Shown: in pieces, positions 55,024 to 64,000 of the stretch
Layout: each line of letters begins with the position of its first letter
Position numbering within the stretch: position 1 is the stretch's first letter
Assembly: GCA_963978545.1 (NCBI GenBank)
Contig: OZ021721.1
Coordinates: 35,637,348 to 35,701,347, forward strand
Length of the DNA stretch: 64,000 bases
Source: Linyphia triangularis
Lineage: Eukaryota > Arthropoda > Arachnida > Araneae > Linyphiidae
Direction of reading: 5' to 3'
Program-made: the position numbers and the translations under genes
Notes under the pieces: model-generated
The model's input: only the letters and a program-made list of their open reading frames with translations
Told to the model about the DNA's origin: nothing
Databases searched by the model: none

Positions 55024-55714
55024 TGTTCTGGGTCAGCTGGAGGACGGCTTGAACTTCGTCGGCGGCTGCCTCGCCTAGAGCTATCCCTTGACGGCGTACT
55101 AGGTCTTGTCTCCAGTCGTGACAAGCGAGTTGAAATTTCTGCCAGCATCTGCCGAAGTGTGTTGTCTTCTGTTTTCACCTCCTGTATTGCAGCGCTGCCA
55201 GCAACCGACAGAATTCCATCTCTGCCAATTTTTCTAGCTCATCGTTAGAAATAGCTAGAATCTGCTGTACATGTGCGGGAAGGCGTTGTAGAAATAGTGA
55301 CTTTAAAAGCTCGTCACTTACTCTTCTTCCGGCTTTGCTTTTCATTTCCAATAGCAACCGTGAAGGTTTTTTGTCCCCCAGTTGCATGCCGGATATGAGG
55401 TCAAGCAGACGTTCTTCCTCAGTATCGGCGTATTGTATACATAGGCGATTTCGGATGGCGGTGTATGGGTTTTCTGCTGGTGGGTTTAAAAGGAGGTCAC
55501 CAACGATGGCAAGCTCCTCAGGCTGGAGTGCCGAAACGACATGATGAAACTTTGTTATTTCTGTCATCACGCCTGCGAGAACAAATTGGCTTTCCATCTG
55601 GCGAAACCATATTTCCGGGTTAGCACGCCAGAACGGTGCTTTAACTGCAACTCGTGCAATGGATGGCGGAAAATCTGCACCGCGTGCGCTGCCGATCGCT
55701 TCTTCATTGGTCAT
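54948..55714 (-). pseudogene. Gypsy-2 Gag, frameshifted by a small deletion
   Basis: ATG at 55714 starts MTNEEAIGSARG. The frame contains WRANPEIWFRQMESQF, LQPEELAIV and LQRLPAHVQQIL, the same capsid fold as Gypsy-1. At ATG 55219-55217 the text runs into a wrong register (EFCRLL) and stops at 55175. The correct register resumes as ILSVAG and KTEDNTLRQML and ends at 54948 after a variant zinc motif HCWYHQRFG...CTAPC. Comparison with Gypsy-1 (MADKI in this position) suggests loss of about 7 bases. Gag overlaps Pol by 76 bases in the -1 register. Confidence 0.88.
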
Positions 55715-55872
55715 TTTTTCAAGTCAGTTCTTTCAGAAATGTAATACGGGGAAAAATGAAACAATTTCCTCACAGAGATTCGGCGTCAGTTGTCTGGGCG
55801 AAATAATCCAGGAATTTGTTTTTGCGTCCAAAATTCAAGGGGATGGAACGTGATTGCAGTTTACATAGGTTG

Positions 55873-55889
55873 CATGTGTCCTGTCACCA
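55873..55889 (-). promoter_or_regulatory. Gypsy-2 primer-binding site
   Basis: The minus strand reads TGGTGACAGGACACATG one base inside the 5' LTR. The first seven bases equal the Gypsy-1 site. Confidence 0.7.
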
Positions 55890-55890
55890 T

Positions 55891-56195
55891 TGTAGTGAAG
55901 CACGTGTGCGTGTTATATCTATGGTAAATAACACTCTCTGTGCTCTCGTACATAACAGTTACTATTTATTTACTTAAGAATAGGATTAAAACAATTAAAT
56001 TTAAATGAAGTAGGTTGCGTTACAATTGGACAAACATAACATTGCATTTAGCGTGAACATCAACTGTTTAAAATCTGAGCTCTTCAAGTCAACATTAACT
56101 TTTGTTGCCAGGTCCTTCTCTTCATCATTAGATGGAATAGAGTTCTTGGCATGACGTCAGAGTATGGTTTCTGGTGGGCTGTGGTAGGCGCCACA
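55891..56195 (-). repeat. Gypsy-2 5' LTR
   Basis: Identical to 51469-51773. As 5' LTR it should carry the promoter of the element. Its plus-strand right edge also supplies the first codons of an open frame into BEL gag (56151 on). Confidence 0.96.
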
Positions 56196-57033
56196 GACTT
56201 ACCCTCTGAACAGGTAAAGCGTGCTGACCCGATGACAGCTTCAGCGTTGGTTAGTCTTGAAAACACAAGTAAGGTATTTATAAACTGTATTTTCTGTGAA
56301 AAATCCAATTATTCATCCGAAAAATGTTTTGCCGCCAAGAAAATGACATTAGCTGCTAAGCAACAGTTATTATTGAAAAAGGATGCATGTTTTTCTTGTT
56401 TAAAAATAGCAGGTCATTTAAGATCTTGTAAAGTTAAAAATCAATTGAAATGTTCATTATGTAATCATAGTCATTTTGAAGTAATGTGTAGTAAACAAGA
56501 AAATAATAGTGATCAAAAATCTGTCTCTCTCTCAAACAGCAGTAAGACCGAAACTATATTTTTACAAACACTTCGATAAGCCCTCTCCGCTTAGAAAAGA
56601 ATTAGTTATTCATGCACTTTTTGACGGCAACGAAACGAATCCAAAACAACATGAAGTGTTTTCTATCGAGGTCAGCGATTTAAAAGGAACATTTGTTTGT
56701 AATTTCGAAGCTCTATCGGAAAAAAAGATTTTCTGTTTTATTCCGACGATTGAAGATGAGAGGATTTTTAATGACCTAAAAGAAAAGAAAATAGACTTCT
56801 CGGATTGTTTTCGACTAGAAAACGATATTATCCTTTTAATAGGAGCGGATGTTATAGGAAAATTATTGACGGGTAATTTTGTTGAGTTAGAATGTGGGTT
56901 GACAGCCAAAGAAACAAAACTTGGTTGGACTGTATTTGGTAAACAAAATTCTTGTAAGAAGGATAATATTTTGACAGCTTTATCAATGTATGCAATGAAA
57001 GTACCATTAAATTCCCTATGGGAGCTATAACTT
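56196..57033 (+). pseudogene. BEL/Pao Gag zinc fingers and protease (DUF1758-like)
   Basis: After the GACT duplication the plus strand continues DLPSEQVKRADP and then Cys/His clusters (CIFCEKSNYSSEKC, CFSCLKIAGHLRSC, CSLCNHSHFEVMC) typical of BEL/Pao Gag C-termini, to 56579. An overlapping frame (56509-57030) carries the protease region ending LLIGADVIGKLLTG and TKLGWTVFGK, the usual DUF1758 C-terminal signature. The N-terminal protease catalytic motif is not clear; FDGNE may be its remnant. Confidence 0.87.
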
Positions 57034-57450
57034 TTGGGAATTTCCGATCCAACCCAAACAGGTGGAGGGAGAGGGGATCTTAATTTGCATGATTTTAATG
57101 ATAAAATTAATATTATTCCTGATGGGAGATATGAGGTTGAACTGCCCTGGAAACATGACTCGACTAATTTACCCAATAATAAGGAATTGGTTTGGAAAAA
57201 GCACGAAAGAATGGTTAATAGATTTAGATACAGTAATTTTGTTGAAGATTATAAAAAGGTGTTTCAGGATTGGGAAAATTTGAATATTATTGAACTCGTG
57301 CCTGTTTTAGAATTGAATAAAGAATGCCATTATATTTCACACAGGCCAGTGATTAAACTGGAAACCCAGACTACTAAAATTCGTCCGGTTTTCGACGCTT
57401 CTGCTTTTGAGAGAGGGAAGCCTTCTTTGAATGAATGTTTATTTAATGGA
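57034..57450 (+). pseudogene. BEL/Pao reverse transcriptase N-terminus, truncated
   Basis: The frame encodes GRYEVELPWK, then YISHRPVIKLETQTTKIRPV and FDASAFERGKPSLNECLFNG, the conserved entry to BEL/Pao RT. Homology stops after LFNGI near 57450; what follows is unrelated, so the element is cut there. Confidence 0.87.
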
Positions 57451-58411
57451 ATCCCAGATAGCATGCAAGCTTACGAAAACCTTGTCATATGCTTGTCATT
57501 AGACTTGCAGTTCCAAGCTTGCCGAGTAACCCTCTAATAAAAGGGTTTGAAAAGGGAAGCCGTGAAAAGCTTGGAAAGTAACACCTTCCGAAAAGGATAT
57601 GTAAAGGGTCGAATTCCAGGGCATCAGTAACCCCCCCCCCCCCTTTTCGAAAGGGTAGGTAAAGGGTCGAATTCCAAAGGCTGCAGTCTTTCCCCTCCCC
57701 TTGCCGCAGATCAGATAAGATCTCCCCCGTAAAACGTGTGTGACTAGACGTATCTTGCAACCGGTTTTGAGTTTGGCATTCGAATGCTGGTTAAAGAGCT
57801 TGACCAAGAGCTTGACGGACACGGAAGATGAAATACTTTCATCTTTAATTCCCGCTGTAAAAACCGGTACGTACGTTGTTTTATAATTATAATTAATTAA
57901 TTTTTTATCAATCTGCAATAATATTATTAAAACGGAAGCGTTGGAACGTTTTATCAAATTCTTAAAGAAATAGGCTTAATTAGTTGTTGACACATAGTAA
58001 CGCAGCCTAGAAAGCATTAACAATTTTTTCATAGACAAGTAACTTTTGTTTCTTCGAAAAGTTTTATGGGCCGAAAAAAAATCAGCTATTTTGTGGCGAA
58101 AAGTTATTGAATTGCGTTGGGGTAGAATTTTTTAAATAGTACATGCTTTGTTATAAACAATAGCTTAATTCCATAATTCACTCTGAGCGTAATTTTTACC
58201 TCGTAACACGTTTTTACGATACTACAATTTATAAATCTGTACTTAAGATAAACTACCAGGAGTGCAATGTTAAACACTAAATTGCATTTATGGGATCCCG
58301 CATTTTATGATAGTTTACTTCTGAGGTACAGAAATGTTCCTTATGTGCTGTAAGTTTAACATAGTGAAATGAAATTTAGCCGTGTTTCACCAACATTCCC
58401 TTAAATACAGA
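57451..58411. other. non-coding stretch with short duplication
   Basis: The word GTAAAGGGTCGAATTCCA occurs at 57602 and again at 57660, on either side of a poly(C) run (57630-57643). Nothing else was recognised. Confidence 0.5.
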
Positions 58412-58762
58412 CAGGGCAGCCGACAGGATTTTCGGCCCCTATGCAAATGTAACTAGGGCCCAATTACCCTCCCTCGCCCATATACACATATTAGCGTCGA
58501 TACTAAAAAGATAATATCTCCACAGTTATTTTAACCACATGCATTCAGGACATTTAACCTAAGAATAAGATAAAGCAATAAATGATTATACATTTTTTCA
58601 TTGTTTGGGTAAACAAATACTAAACTTGCTGCGTATTCTCAAACCATAAAAATAGAGAAAACGAGAAAAAACAAAGATAAATTAGAGGAGTAAGATGAAC
58701 TGATAACACTGTTCTCAAATACCAACTTAAAGTTAGCGGCCCCCTGGTACCTTCCCAGTCAA
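58412..58762. repeat. possible hAT-like short element
   Basis: It starts CAGGGCAGCCGACAGG. A direct AATACAGA occurs at 58404-58411 and 58763-58770, which could be an 8-bp duplication. The right end is not a clean complement of the left; GGCCCCCTG at 58738-58746 is the nearest match. Confidence 0.4.
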
Positions 58763-58770
58763 AATACAGA

Positions 58771-59070
58771 GCAATCAGAATGCGCTATATGAGTGCGCCC
58801 ATGATGCGTCACAATTCCAATTGCATCGAGCTTTTGTTGACGTTCGTTGTTCTCTTGTCTCCGACTGAGGTAGACGGCAAATTTTGCTGTAAAATTTTAC
58901 ACATGCGCGTGTTGCTAAAACGACCTTTGCTTTTTATACACTTGATTGGAAAAACCCGAGTTCGATTTCATCCAAAACGAAGAAAAAAATTGATGTGAAA
59001 AATCGAGAATTTAAAAAAGAATGAACTAAATCGTATGCGTTAATTAACACCAAATTTGGACAGCTGACTT
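58771..59070. other. non-coding gap between two hAT-like elements
   Basis: Only a 72-codon frame (58780-58998) without recognisable domain. Confidence 0.4.
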
Positions 59071-59078
59071 GTCTCATT

Positions 59079-60300
59079 CAGGCCCGTAGCCAGCCAAAGT
59101 TTGTAGGACGGGCAAAAATTTTCCCAGGAGGGGCAGAAATATAAATTATTTAATTGGTTTTCAATTAATTTTTACAATTGAAATTTTTACAATTATTACA
59201 AATTTATACAATTTTTACAATTCGTAAAAGAGTATTTATCAGAGCACTTTGGGAAGTACATATACAAAAAAATATTTAAAAAATGAAACATTGTTAATGT
59301 ATTTTTGATGTAATTTTATTTTTATTAATTCTTTTAAAGATTCTACACCAGAAATTTTTTTTGATAAAAACCAAACTTTCAATTAAATTTTTTTTAAAGT
59401 ATATTTAATACAATTCTATTCCTTTAAAATATTCTATGCTTGTCCATCTCTTAATTTTTCACACATTTCAACTTAAGAATATCTACTTTAAAAATAATTG
59501 CAAATATAAAAATTAGTACAAGTTACTTTTACATAAAAAGTTTTTTTAACATAAAAAGTTTTTTCGAAGTTCTGTTCTTACATTTCTATTTAAAAATATA
59601 TATTGTTAAACAAATTAAATTTTTCTATCATTGGTCTTGTGGAACAGCTACATAACTCTTTAACAAACTTTTCATTTAAGAAATTCTTTCAGCAATAAAA
59701 AGTTATTTACATTTTTATATAAAAACTATATCTTTAATATATATATATATACATTACTAATAGAATTGCATTTTCCTTTATTTTCTCCTATCATTTTCAA
59801 TACTCTGAAAAATTTATCAGATACTATTATAGTATAAAAACCCTTTTTCTATTTATTTGCATATTTTATTAATTATAATATAAAATAATAGAAATTCATT
59901 TTTCTATTCTTGGTCTTATATTAAACATTTTGAAACTTTTTAAAATACATAGCGTAACAAAAAAATCTAAAATAAAATGATAAATGTTAGTATAATAGCA
60001 ATTTCCTATCTTTACACCATATTAAACAATTTCAAAACTCTTATCTCTACTTCAAATGCCCAAAACACTAGATTTGCCATCCTTTCGTGGCCCATTGACA
60101 TTCTTTAGGGACAATTTATGGCCGTCAAAGTGGAAAAGGTAGATTCGCAAGTTGCTGTGCTACAACCGAAGGTATCAACAGCAGCAAAATGTTCGTTTCT
60201 ATTCAATCATAAATATAAAGGTTTACAAATGATTGGGATAAAATTTTCCAGGACAGGCGAAGATTTTTCCAGGTCTTGCCCCACTCTGGCTACAGGCCTG
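59079..60300. mobile_element. hAT-like non-autonomous element (8-bp TSD)
   Basis: The ends CAGGCCCGTAGCCAGCCAAA and, reverse complemented, CAGGCCTGTAGCCAGAGTGG are inverted. GTCTCATT (59071-59078) and GTCTCATC (60301-60308) form an 8-bp duplication with one mismatch. CAGG ends and 8 bp fit hAT. 1222 bp, AT-rich, no transposase. Confidence 0.8.
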
Positions 60301-60308
60301 GTCTCATC

Positions 60309-61574
60309 TGCCATGATTTTTATACTATAAAAATGTTCGTTGTTAAAAACTCGTATTTCCGCTCTTTAAATGTACTGCGATTCTGATGATTATTGAATGT
60401 TTGGCTCTTTGCACAGAAACGTCTGCCGAACCCTGGTAAATGTAAAAAAGGTTTTGGTAATAGAAATAGTACACCAGCGTTAATTGGGTGCTCTCATGAT
60501 ATGTTTTGGCTTTATAAAATACTGTAATACAGCCTCTAAAAAAAATTATCTCAATAATATTCATTTCTAAACATTAAAATACAAGAATTAAAATAAATTA
60601 TTGTTTTAATTTTTTCGTTTCAATAAAAGTTAAAATGTCCTTATGTGTACTGATTTTTAAGAAAATAGTTTGTTAAAACATCTTGTGAAATGCATATCGG
60701 CTTTCATTTATTTATTCCTAGTAAGAGGTTGCATTTTTCGAAAGCTATTTTATTGGCTTATTTAGGTAGAAAAATGAAGAGGCAAACTCCCATACGCTAG
60801 AAAATATTTCCAACTGGTAGTTTTTGTAAGAAAGAAAAGCAACAAACAGACATTTTGGAAACTTTCGAAAACAGCATTTTAGATTATGTGACCTTTATTT
60901 AAACAGTTTAAGGTCTCAATTAAATTCATTTCATGGTATTCGAGGTTATTACATATTCAACATAATAGGCCAAGAAATACATATAAATTTATAAATCAGC
61001 ATACTAAAATATCGTATTTTCTAGACAAGCTAGAAAGGATAGGACAAAAACAATATAAAGATTTTTTTTTAAAAAGTTTTAAATTTTAAAATAAAATTTC
61101 AATTATAAAAGTTTGCTGTCGATTAATCGAGTACTACAATTTTACAGAATTTTCTGATATTTTAGAAAAACTTATTAAATAACTAATGATTATTAGATAA
61201 TTTTTATCTCAAGGCTAAATTTTCAAACAAATCAATGTATTGGATTTCAAAACAATTACGTATTTACCATTTTAACAATTTTACGGACATTTTTAAAAAA
61301 AGCAGTATAAAAAAAAGATTTTTTTTTCTTTCTTTCTCTCTCCCCCCCCCCCCCCCCAATAGTAGTACTTAAGGGTAAAATAATCAAAAGGGTAAAATAA
61401 TATCATAAGGGCCTAACATTTTACAAAACGTTGCCTGCAAATTGAACCAGGTAGTTCTCAAATATTAAAAAATTTCTACATAAATTACAAACACAATGAA
61501 TTAATAATTATTTTAGATATGCATTAATTTCTGGTGATACGTTCTTACGTAAGTAATGAATTTATCATTTCCTT
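60309..61574. other. AT-rich non-coding stretch
   Basis: Nothing recognised apart from a pyrimidine tract (T, C and poly(C)) at about 61318-61358. Confidence 0.5.
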
Positions 61575-61756
61575 ATTGCTTGGTTGTTTTCAGATTATCT
61601 GGCGCCTTCAGCAACACGAGGGCTATAATGTGCCGAAACATTCGTCATTAGACAAGCCAACATACATTTACCAACACCCATGCCTAACACGGGACTCAAA
61701 CACGCAGCCTCGCGGTCTATAAGCTTGCACGCTAAACACTATACCGTTTGGTCGGC
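61575..61756 (-). repeat. tRNA-derived SINE, family A
   Basis: Second copy of the SINE in Gypsy-1 gag, with the same GGTATAGTG-TTAGCGTGC head and ACAACCAAG end. A 9-bp duplication CATTTCCTT lies at 61566-61574 and 61757-61765. Confidence 0.88.
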
Positions 61757-61765
61757 CATTTCCTT

Positions 61766-62315
61766 TTTAAATCAATGAATAATATAAATACCATTTACCC
61801 AAATAACAAATGCTTTTGAGAATGTAAACTTGGTATTTTGAAAAATAATTATTTAAACTTTAAATAAATAAATCTTTAAGCAAATTACTTTTATTGGTAT
61901 CGATAGCTAGCTTTTGAAATTAGTTAAAAATAAATTCAATTTTAAAGGTATAAATTCTAAATCTTGACACACATACTAAAATTAAATGTTACTCTGAACT
62001 CATACATTCTTATCAATCGTATAGTGCAAGCCCACTTTAAGGACACTCCGGTGCATCCCCAAAGCATGTCTGGTCTTTTGTCAAAGAGCAGACATGCAGC
62101 ATGTGTGGCCAATTAACCAATTTCCCAAGTCTATAACGCTGTTGTATGGTATTGACAGATACACGGAACCCAACTGCTTCTTGGTTTGCGGGGCGGGGGT
62201 TAGAAATAGAGGAGGTGCTTTTCTCCATCTGAAGTTAAAAAAAAAATTCGGTACCTTTTGTCTTTTTGTTTTGTTGTATGGATCCAATAAATTTTAAAAT
62301 TTTTTAGTAAAACAA
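61766..62315. other. non-coding stretch
   Basis: A 63-codon minus-strand frame (62228-62037) has several Cys but no domain I can name. No other structure was seen. Confidence 0.4.
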
Positions 62316-64000
62316 GATATCGCGGGTTCTTCTTGACAAGCCCTTCTTTGTTTTTATTTAAATTTTATTTTAGTTACTGTGTTTTTAATTTTGGCGAATT
62401 TTCTAATCGCCAAAAGTCTTATGCTACATCTGTTCCAAATGTTCCTTTCAAACTCTGTTTAATATACATTTTCCAATATTTCTCAGAAAATCTTGCGTTC
62501 CACAACTCAAAAGATCTGACTGCAAAATGCTGAAACTCAACTCAAAGCTATCTCCTGAGGTTTGAGGTTTTTTACTTTTGTAATTTTTAATAAAATCTGC
62601 GTAGTGTTAAAAACAATGAATTCTTCTGCTAGTCGCTTTTCTGGTAACCTTGTTGACCTGCTCTTCAAGAACTACTTCATTATTTTCTGTTGTTTATTTT
62701 ATTGCTTTTTCAAGTTTTTTTAGTATTATGGAGTGAAATTATAATTTTTCTAATGTTTATTTTTATTTAGTCACCATTTTTCCTAGTGTTTATAAGCTAT
62801 GTTCTTGTAGAGCAGTCTCAAAGTTTAAAATTTTATTTTATTATTTCATTTGATTATTAATTTTTTGCAGTCACATTTTTGAATTGGAGGATCAGTACTT
62901 CTACTACACTTTTTTAGTAGTATTATAGTTACTCACTATTTAGTTTTTTTCTTTGGTTTTCTGAAAGAAAAAAAAGACTTTTGTCTGCTCTTGCCATATT
63001 CATGTAACGCCTTAAAAAACTGAACATTTGATCATAATAGGAAAGAGGGTTGGGCAGCTAATATTAAAAAGTAATAAAACTAGTTATAAATTAAAAGTAC
63101 TCACTTTTTAACAAAATGAAATTAAATTTAAAACTCCAGTGTTTCACAACTATTCTGTTAAGGTATTGAAAAACATATAATTTTACAATTCTACATTATA
63201 ACGAAAAGAACATTTAATAAACATTAGTACCTTTTCTAAAACACAACTTAAGCATGTGTTATTAAAAAAACGTAAGCATGAGTGTTATAAATAAAATCAA
63301 TGTAAACACATAATACAAAAGATTTCGCGGGTTCTTCTTGACAAGCCCTTCTTTGTTTTTATTTAAATTTTATTATAGTTACTGTGTTTTTAATTTTGGC
63401 GAATTTTCTAATCGCCAAATGTCCTATGCTACATCTGTTCCAATGTTCCTTTCAAACTCTGTTTAAAATACATTTTCCAATATTTCTCAGAAAATTTGCG
63501 TTCCACAACTCAAAAGATCTGACTACAAAATGCTGAAACACAACTCAAAGCTATCTCCTGAAGTTTAAGGTAAGCTTTTTTTTTTACTTTTGTAATTTTT
63601 AATCAAATGTGCGTAGTGTTAAAAACAATGAATTCTTCTGCTAATAGTCCCTTTCCTGGTAACCTTGTTGACCAGCTCTTCAAGAACTACTTCATTATTT
63701 TCTGTTGTTTATTTTATTACTTTTTCATGTTTTTTTAGTATTATGGGGTGAAATTATAATTTTTCTAATGTTTATTTTTATTTAGTCACCATTTTTTTTA
63801 GTGTGTTTATAAGCTATTTTCTTGTAGAGCAGTCTCAATCTTTAAAATTTTATTTGATTATTTCATTTGATTATTAATTTTTTGCAGTCACATTTTAGAA
63901 TTGGAGGATCAGTACTTCTACTACACTTTTTTAGTAGTATTATAGTTACTCACTATTTAGTTTTTTTCTTTGGTGTTCTGAAAGAAAAAAAAAGACTTTT
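62316..64000. repeat. direct repeat, about 670 bp, period 1005 bp, running off the window
   Basis: The block from CGCGGGTTCTTCTTGACAAG (62321) to about 62985 recurs from 63326 to the window end with small indels (for example a CATCTGTTCCAAATG versus CATCTGTTCCAATG difference). The 330-bp spacer (62990-63320) is not repeated within the window. It may be a segmental duplication or the edge of a longer array. Confidence 0.9.

Larger units (their letters stand above)
51469..56195 (-). mobile_element. Gypsy-2: young, nearly intact Ty3/gypsy element
   Basis: The 305-bp LTRs are identical by eye, and a GACT duplication (51465-51468, 56196-56199) flanks the insertion. Gag, then Pol in the -1 frame, on the minus strand. 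Pol is one uninterrupted 1073-codon frame with protease, RT, RNase H and integrase catalytic residues all present. The only lesion seen is a roughly 7-bp deletion in gag. It is 4.73 kb and lies within BEL gag. Confidence 0.96.
50217..57450 (+). mobile_element. BEL/Pao element, truncated, interrupted by Gypsy-2
   Basis: A probable 5' LTR, a primer-binding site, Gag (DUF1759-like), zinc fingers, a DUF1758-like protease and the RT N-terminus read on the plus strand. Gypsy-2 sits at 51469-56195 with a GACT duplication. BEL homology is lost at about 57450, in the RT N-terminus, so RT catalytic region, integrase and 3' LTR are absent. Confidence 0.85.

Noticed and set aside
57600..57760. Short repeated word around poly(C) as a possible LTR edge of BEL
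   Set aside because: Spacing of 58 bp and no TG/CA structure; a local duplication is simpler.
58780..58998. 72-codon plus-strand frame between hAT-like elements
   Set aside because: No domain, no splice context, not conserved in anything I can name.
60118..60330. Plus-strand frame near the right end of the 59079-60300 element
   Set aside because: It runs across the element terminus and has no recognisable domain.
62037..62228. Cys-containing 63-codon minus-strand frame, possibly a LINE RNase H remnant
   Set aside because: The pattern is too weak and short; no flanking LINE sequence was recognised.

Overview
The window looks like one intron-rich, AT-rich stretch of an animal nuclear genome, most likely an arthropod and probably a chelicerate such as a spider. 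That placement is inference. It rests on the Ty3/gypsy Gag types, the tRNA-derived SINEs and the mix of Copia, BEL/Pao, piggyBac-like and hAT-like elements. I see no prokaryotic features, rRNA genes, genuine tRNA genes or CRISPR arrays.

The one recognisable host gene is on the minus strand. Five exons (39033-38830, 30793-30698, 27720-27648, 9603-9498, 7363-7274) join in phase with consensus splice sites. Together they encode about 190 residues of the BRO1 domain of a BROX orthologue. The 5' end lies beyond the recognised exons at higher coordinates. The 3' end lies to the left, or in weak candidate exons at 6825-6772 and 138-82. The gene covers at least 32 kb here, and nearly all of that is intron filled with transposable elements.

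From left to right: 385-5838 is a young Copia element (minus strand, 454-bp LTRs differing at 2 sites, AAATG target duplication). 10374-13089 is a piggyBac-like element flanked by TTAA that carries a SINE, a tandem array and a long inverted repeat. 14.2-26.3 kb is a decayed plus-strand Ty3/gypsy element (Gypsy-P). It is split at its reverse transcriptase active site by a second, minus-strand gypsy (Gypsy-1, 16771-23851, ATAT duplication). Gypsy-1 was itself hit by a SINE, a solo LTR and a hAT-like element. 28.68-30.66 kb is a plus-strand Copia remnant ending in poly(A). 30908-36205 is a TIR element carrying a nested 4.16-kb hAT-like element. 39477-40199 is a second copy of that TIR element containing a LINE fragment. 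41746-46523 is a gypsy deletion derivative (Gypsy-3) with a TIR element in its 5' LTR; a second copy of that TIR element lies at 47413-48970. 50217-57450 is a BEL/Pao remnant interrupted by a young gypsy (Gypsy-2, 51469-56195) with identical LTRs and an uninterrupted 1073-codon Pol. The right end holds hAT-like short elements, a SINE and a roughly 670-bp direct repeat with a 1005-bp period.

I found no evidence for a new cellular system. The interest lies in the readable nesting order of the insertions, a 6-bp-duplication hAT-like group with internal minisatellites, a poly(A)-tailed Copia remnant with an integrase-RNase H fusion, and the two potentially active elements.
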